A DNA stretch of 64,000 bases from the NCBI RefSeq assembly GCF_019175385.1, contig NC_083342.1:117676376-117740375 (forward strand). Direction: 5' to 3'. This document shows, in pieces, positions 62,101 to 64,000 of the stretch. Source of the DNA: Lycium barbarum (Eukaryota > Streptophyta > Magnoliopsida > Solanales > Solanaceae). The position numbers and the translations under genes are program-made. The notes below the pieces were generated by a model, which was not told where the DNA came from, did no database searches, and worked only from the letters and a program-made list of their open reading frames with translations. Position 1 is the stretch's first letter. Each line of letters starts with the position of its first letter.

Positions 62101-63068
62101 ATTGAGCCTTTCTTGTCCTCAATTCATCTACTTAAGTTAGATGTGCTTACATTCTAGTATGAGAATTAATTTAAGCTTTGAATGGAGATTTTGAAGTCCT
62201 GAACTCTCTCAATGTGTATAGTTCACTGATCAAATCTCAATCTTTGGTAGGAAACTGTCACGATCTCCACACAACATCAAGTGGATGTAGTTTATTATAA
62301 GATGCTGTAAAGTTTTAAAACACTATAAGGTCAATACTCACCATTAAGTAACATCTTACATCATTAGAATATATTAATAAAATTTCAGCTTCTATAAAAT
62401 AAATAGCTCTTGAAACTATAAGTTGGTAGAAGGAACCCATGGGTGCAAGTTGGCACAACTTTTGAGTCTTCTCTATTACCCATGCATTGAGCAGCAATCA
62501 ATGAAACAACAAGCAATATTGAGAATTAGCTTATGTGCAATTCTTTGATCTAGTTTTTGTCAAACACTTCTCAGAAGTTGAATAACCAGGAACTCGGTCT
62601 AGCAAACTCAATGCTTCTAATGTATAACACAAGCTTTAAGCTTCCCTTTGGATATTTCTGACCTTTTCAATGTATTAAAGTCATAAAATTCCATCTAATT
62701 AATGAAGTAACATTCGGTTTACTATACCAAAATCTCAACAAAGGAAGGCAGTGGTAAAGCTTATGTAGTAAGCCTCAAACACACAAGTGGGAAAACAAAT
62801 GCTTAAGCTAAGTCTCAGCTTAATTAGTAGCCTCTATATCATAACAACTTCAGTAATTAGACAATGGCTAAAAGCAACAAAAGAGCTAAGTCCATAATTT
62901 TTTTGTGTAATATAAGGAAGAAGCAGAAAAGAAACATATCATTATACCAACCGCCTAATTAATGATAAAAGATGTGCATTTTGATTTCTCGCTCTTTCTC
63001 TCATACATACACACACCAACTTCACAATTCTTTATATTGCATCTAATATTGGTGGGGGAAGCACTCAC
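59106..63068. other. Intergenic or decayed gene territory, no gene recognised
   Basis: No protein family recognised in either strand's short frames. A 29-bp direct repeat (59191-59219 and 59831-59859) and a small palindrome ggtcagtcccgggctgacc (about 61950) are the visible structures. Possible splice-bounded fragments on the minus strand (for example 60688-60642) could be remnants of the 5' part of the GARP gene but cannot be assigned. Confidence 0.45.
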
Positions 63069-63402
63069 CTCATATGGTAGACTTGGCTTATCACTTTCAG
63101 TAAACTTAATTAAGGTGTAATATTACTACAAATTTAAATAGATTCTAGCTTTAAATTATTTAAGTCACTTAAATAATTCTCTATTTTAAGCCGATTCAGA
63201 GTCCATATAAGAAATATGCCATATGAAATAACATACATGAATATGCTGTTATCCCTAACCCTCCTCTCCAAATAGAAGTAGAAGCAGAACAATAACACAC
63301 TGTTGTTTAACTACATAATATATTAGCTGACACAGGAGAGCCTACCTCTATGGGCACAAATGAGAACTCGAGATCCTTGACCTGCTCTTTTTCTTCTCTC
63401 AT
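63069..63402 (-). CDS. Two candidate 5' exons of an unidentified gene
   Basis: ATG at 63402-63400 opens a 57-nt exon (63402-63346, MREEKEQVKDLEFSFVPIE) ending at a donor |gtaggc. A second 36-nt exon (63104-63069, FTESDKPSLPYE) with acceptor ...taag| and a strong donor |gtgagt continues in the same phase. I do not recognise the protein and could not find the following exon with confidence, so this may be chance. Upstream 63403-63530 could be a leader with an acceptor near 63525. Confidence 0.25.
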
Positions 63403-64000
63403 CTATAAGCTATGGTAAGATTCTCCTTCAATTACGCTTATGAGACCAACCCTGCTGATTACAGTGGAGGCGTAAAGTGAAAAGTGAAACCAACATAATG
63501 TAGTGATTCAAGAATTTGAAGCACCTGATAAGATATAAGAATAGCTCCATAGAAAAAAACTCACAATACCAAAGCAAGAAGCAAATTCACAACTAACTTC
63601 CTTAAGAGCAAGAACAAACTTGCTCATTACATCACTTTATCCTACAAAAATTCATTCTACAAAACAACAAATAACTGAAACAATTGACCACAGGAGTATC
63701 TGCAGGGACAAAACTTTGAAACCCAAAACAAATTAAATAGATTTATTCAAGACAATTAAAAAGATAGCACAGGAAGGAAAGAACAAAGCTATAAGTGAAT
63801 ACAAAGTTAAAGAAAAATCTGTTTTCCCCATCCAGATAGCCAAGCATTCGTACGAGTACAATAAAAGATCTCAAAACCTTTGGTGATGATGTATGATTTA
63901 TAGGCAAGCAAAGGTTGAGAAGCTAATATTAATCCTTCAAGATTCTAAAACACAAAAATTTAGCTTTTGTAGCTTCTGAACTATAAAAGCTACAAAATCA
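63403..64000. other. Right end of window, no gene recognised
   Basis: AT-rich, with no recognised coding sequence; possibly the leader or promoter of the candidate minus-strand exons at 63.1-63.4 kb. Confidence 0.4.

Overview
This is a stretch of plant nuclear DNA, almost certainly from the nightshade family (Solanaceae). It is AT-rich, its genes carry many GT-AG introns, the proteins match plant-specific families, and it holds a TS-type SINE, Stowaway and hAT MITEs, Helitron ends and long-LTR solo LTRs of kinds typical of Solanaceae. The species cannot be fixed from the sequence alone.

Layout. 1-6648: a degenerate Ty1/copia retrotransposon on the minus strand that runs off the left edge, with a 3.1 kb solo LTR of a second element nested inside it (perfect TTAAT target duplication). 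6761-14316 (+): a complete 13-exon gene for leucine carboxyl methyltransferase 1 (LCMT1/SBI1, the PP2A methylase), 336 aa. 14.3-23.9 kb: intergenic, with two oppositely oriented MITE copies, a 2.9 kb solo LTR (GTTTT target duplication), another MITE and SINE-like elements. 23888-28137 (+): a 4-exon DUF630/DUF632 gene (NRG2-like family), 814 aa. 28.1-33.6 kb: intergenic with Stowaway MITEs, a TIR element and a TS SINE. 33670-37004 (-): a 2-coding-exon AGC VIIIa (D6PK/KIPK clade) protein kinase, 700 aa. 37-49 kb: intergenic DNA with a 150-bp tandem duplication, a hAT-like MITE nested inside another inverted-repeat element, and several further TIR elements. 49.5-55.1 kb: a dense cluster of nested Helitron-like elements. 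55.9-58.1 kb: a broken copia gag with an upstream leader/LTR that carries a ~120-140 bp tandem repeat. 58.4 kb: a hAT-like MITE with an embedded pol III B-box-like motif. 58.8-59.1 kb (-): two exons that look like a decayed type-B response-regulator GARP (MYB-like) domain. 59.1-64 kb: mostly unassigned, with two weak exon candidates near 63.1-63.4 kb.

The three intact genes (PP2A methylation, a probable membrane-anchored DUF630/632 protein, a D6PK-type kinase) are independent plant housekeeping or signalling genes, each with its own promoter; there is no operon-like logic. LCMT1/SBI1 and D6PK-type kinases have both been tied to hormone signalling (brassinosteroid, auxin), but their proximity here is not evidence of a joint function. 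I found no convincing new multi-gene system. The unusual content is the nested transposon architecture, the Helitron cluster and the relic GARP gene.
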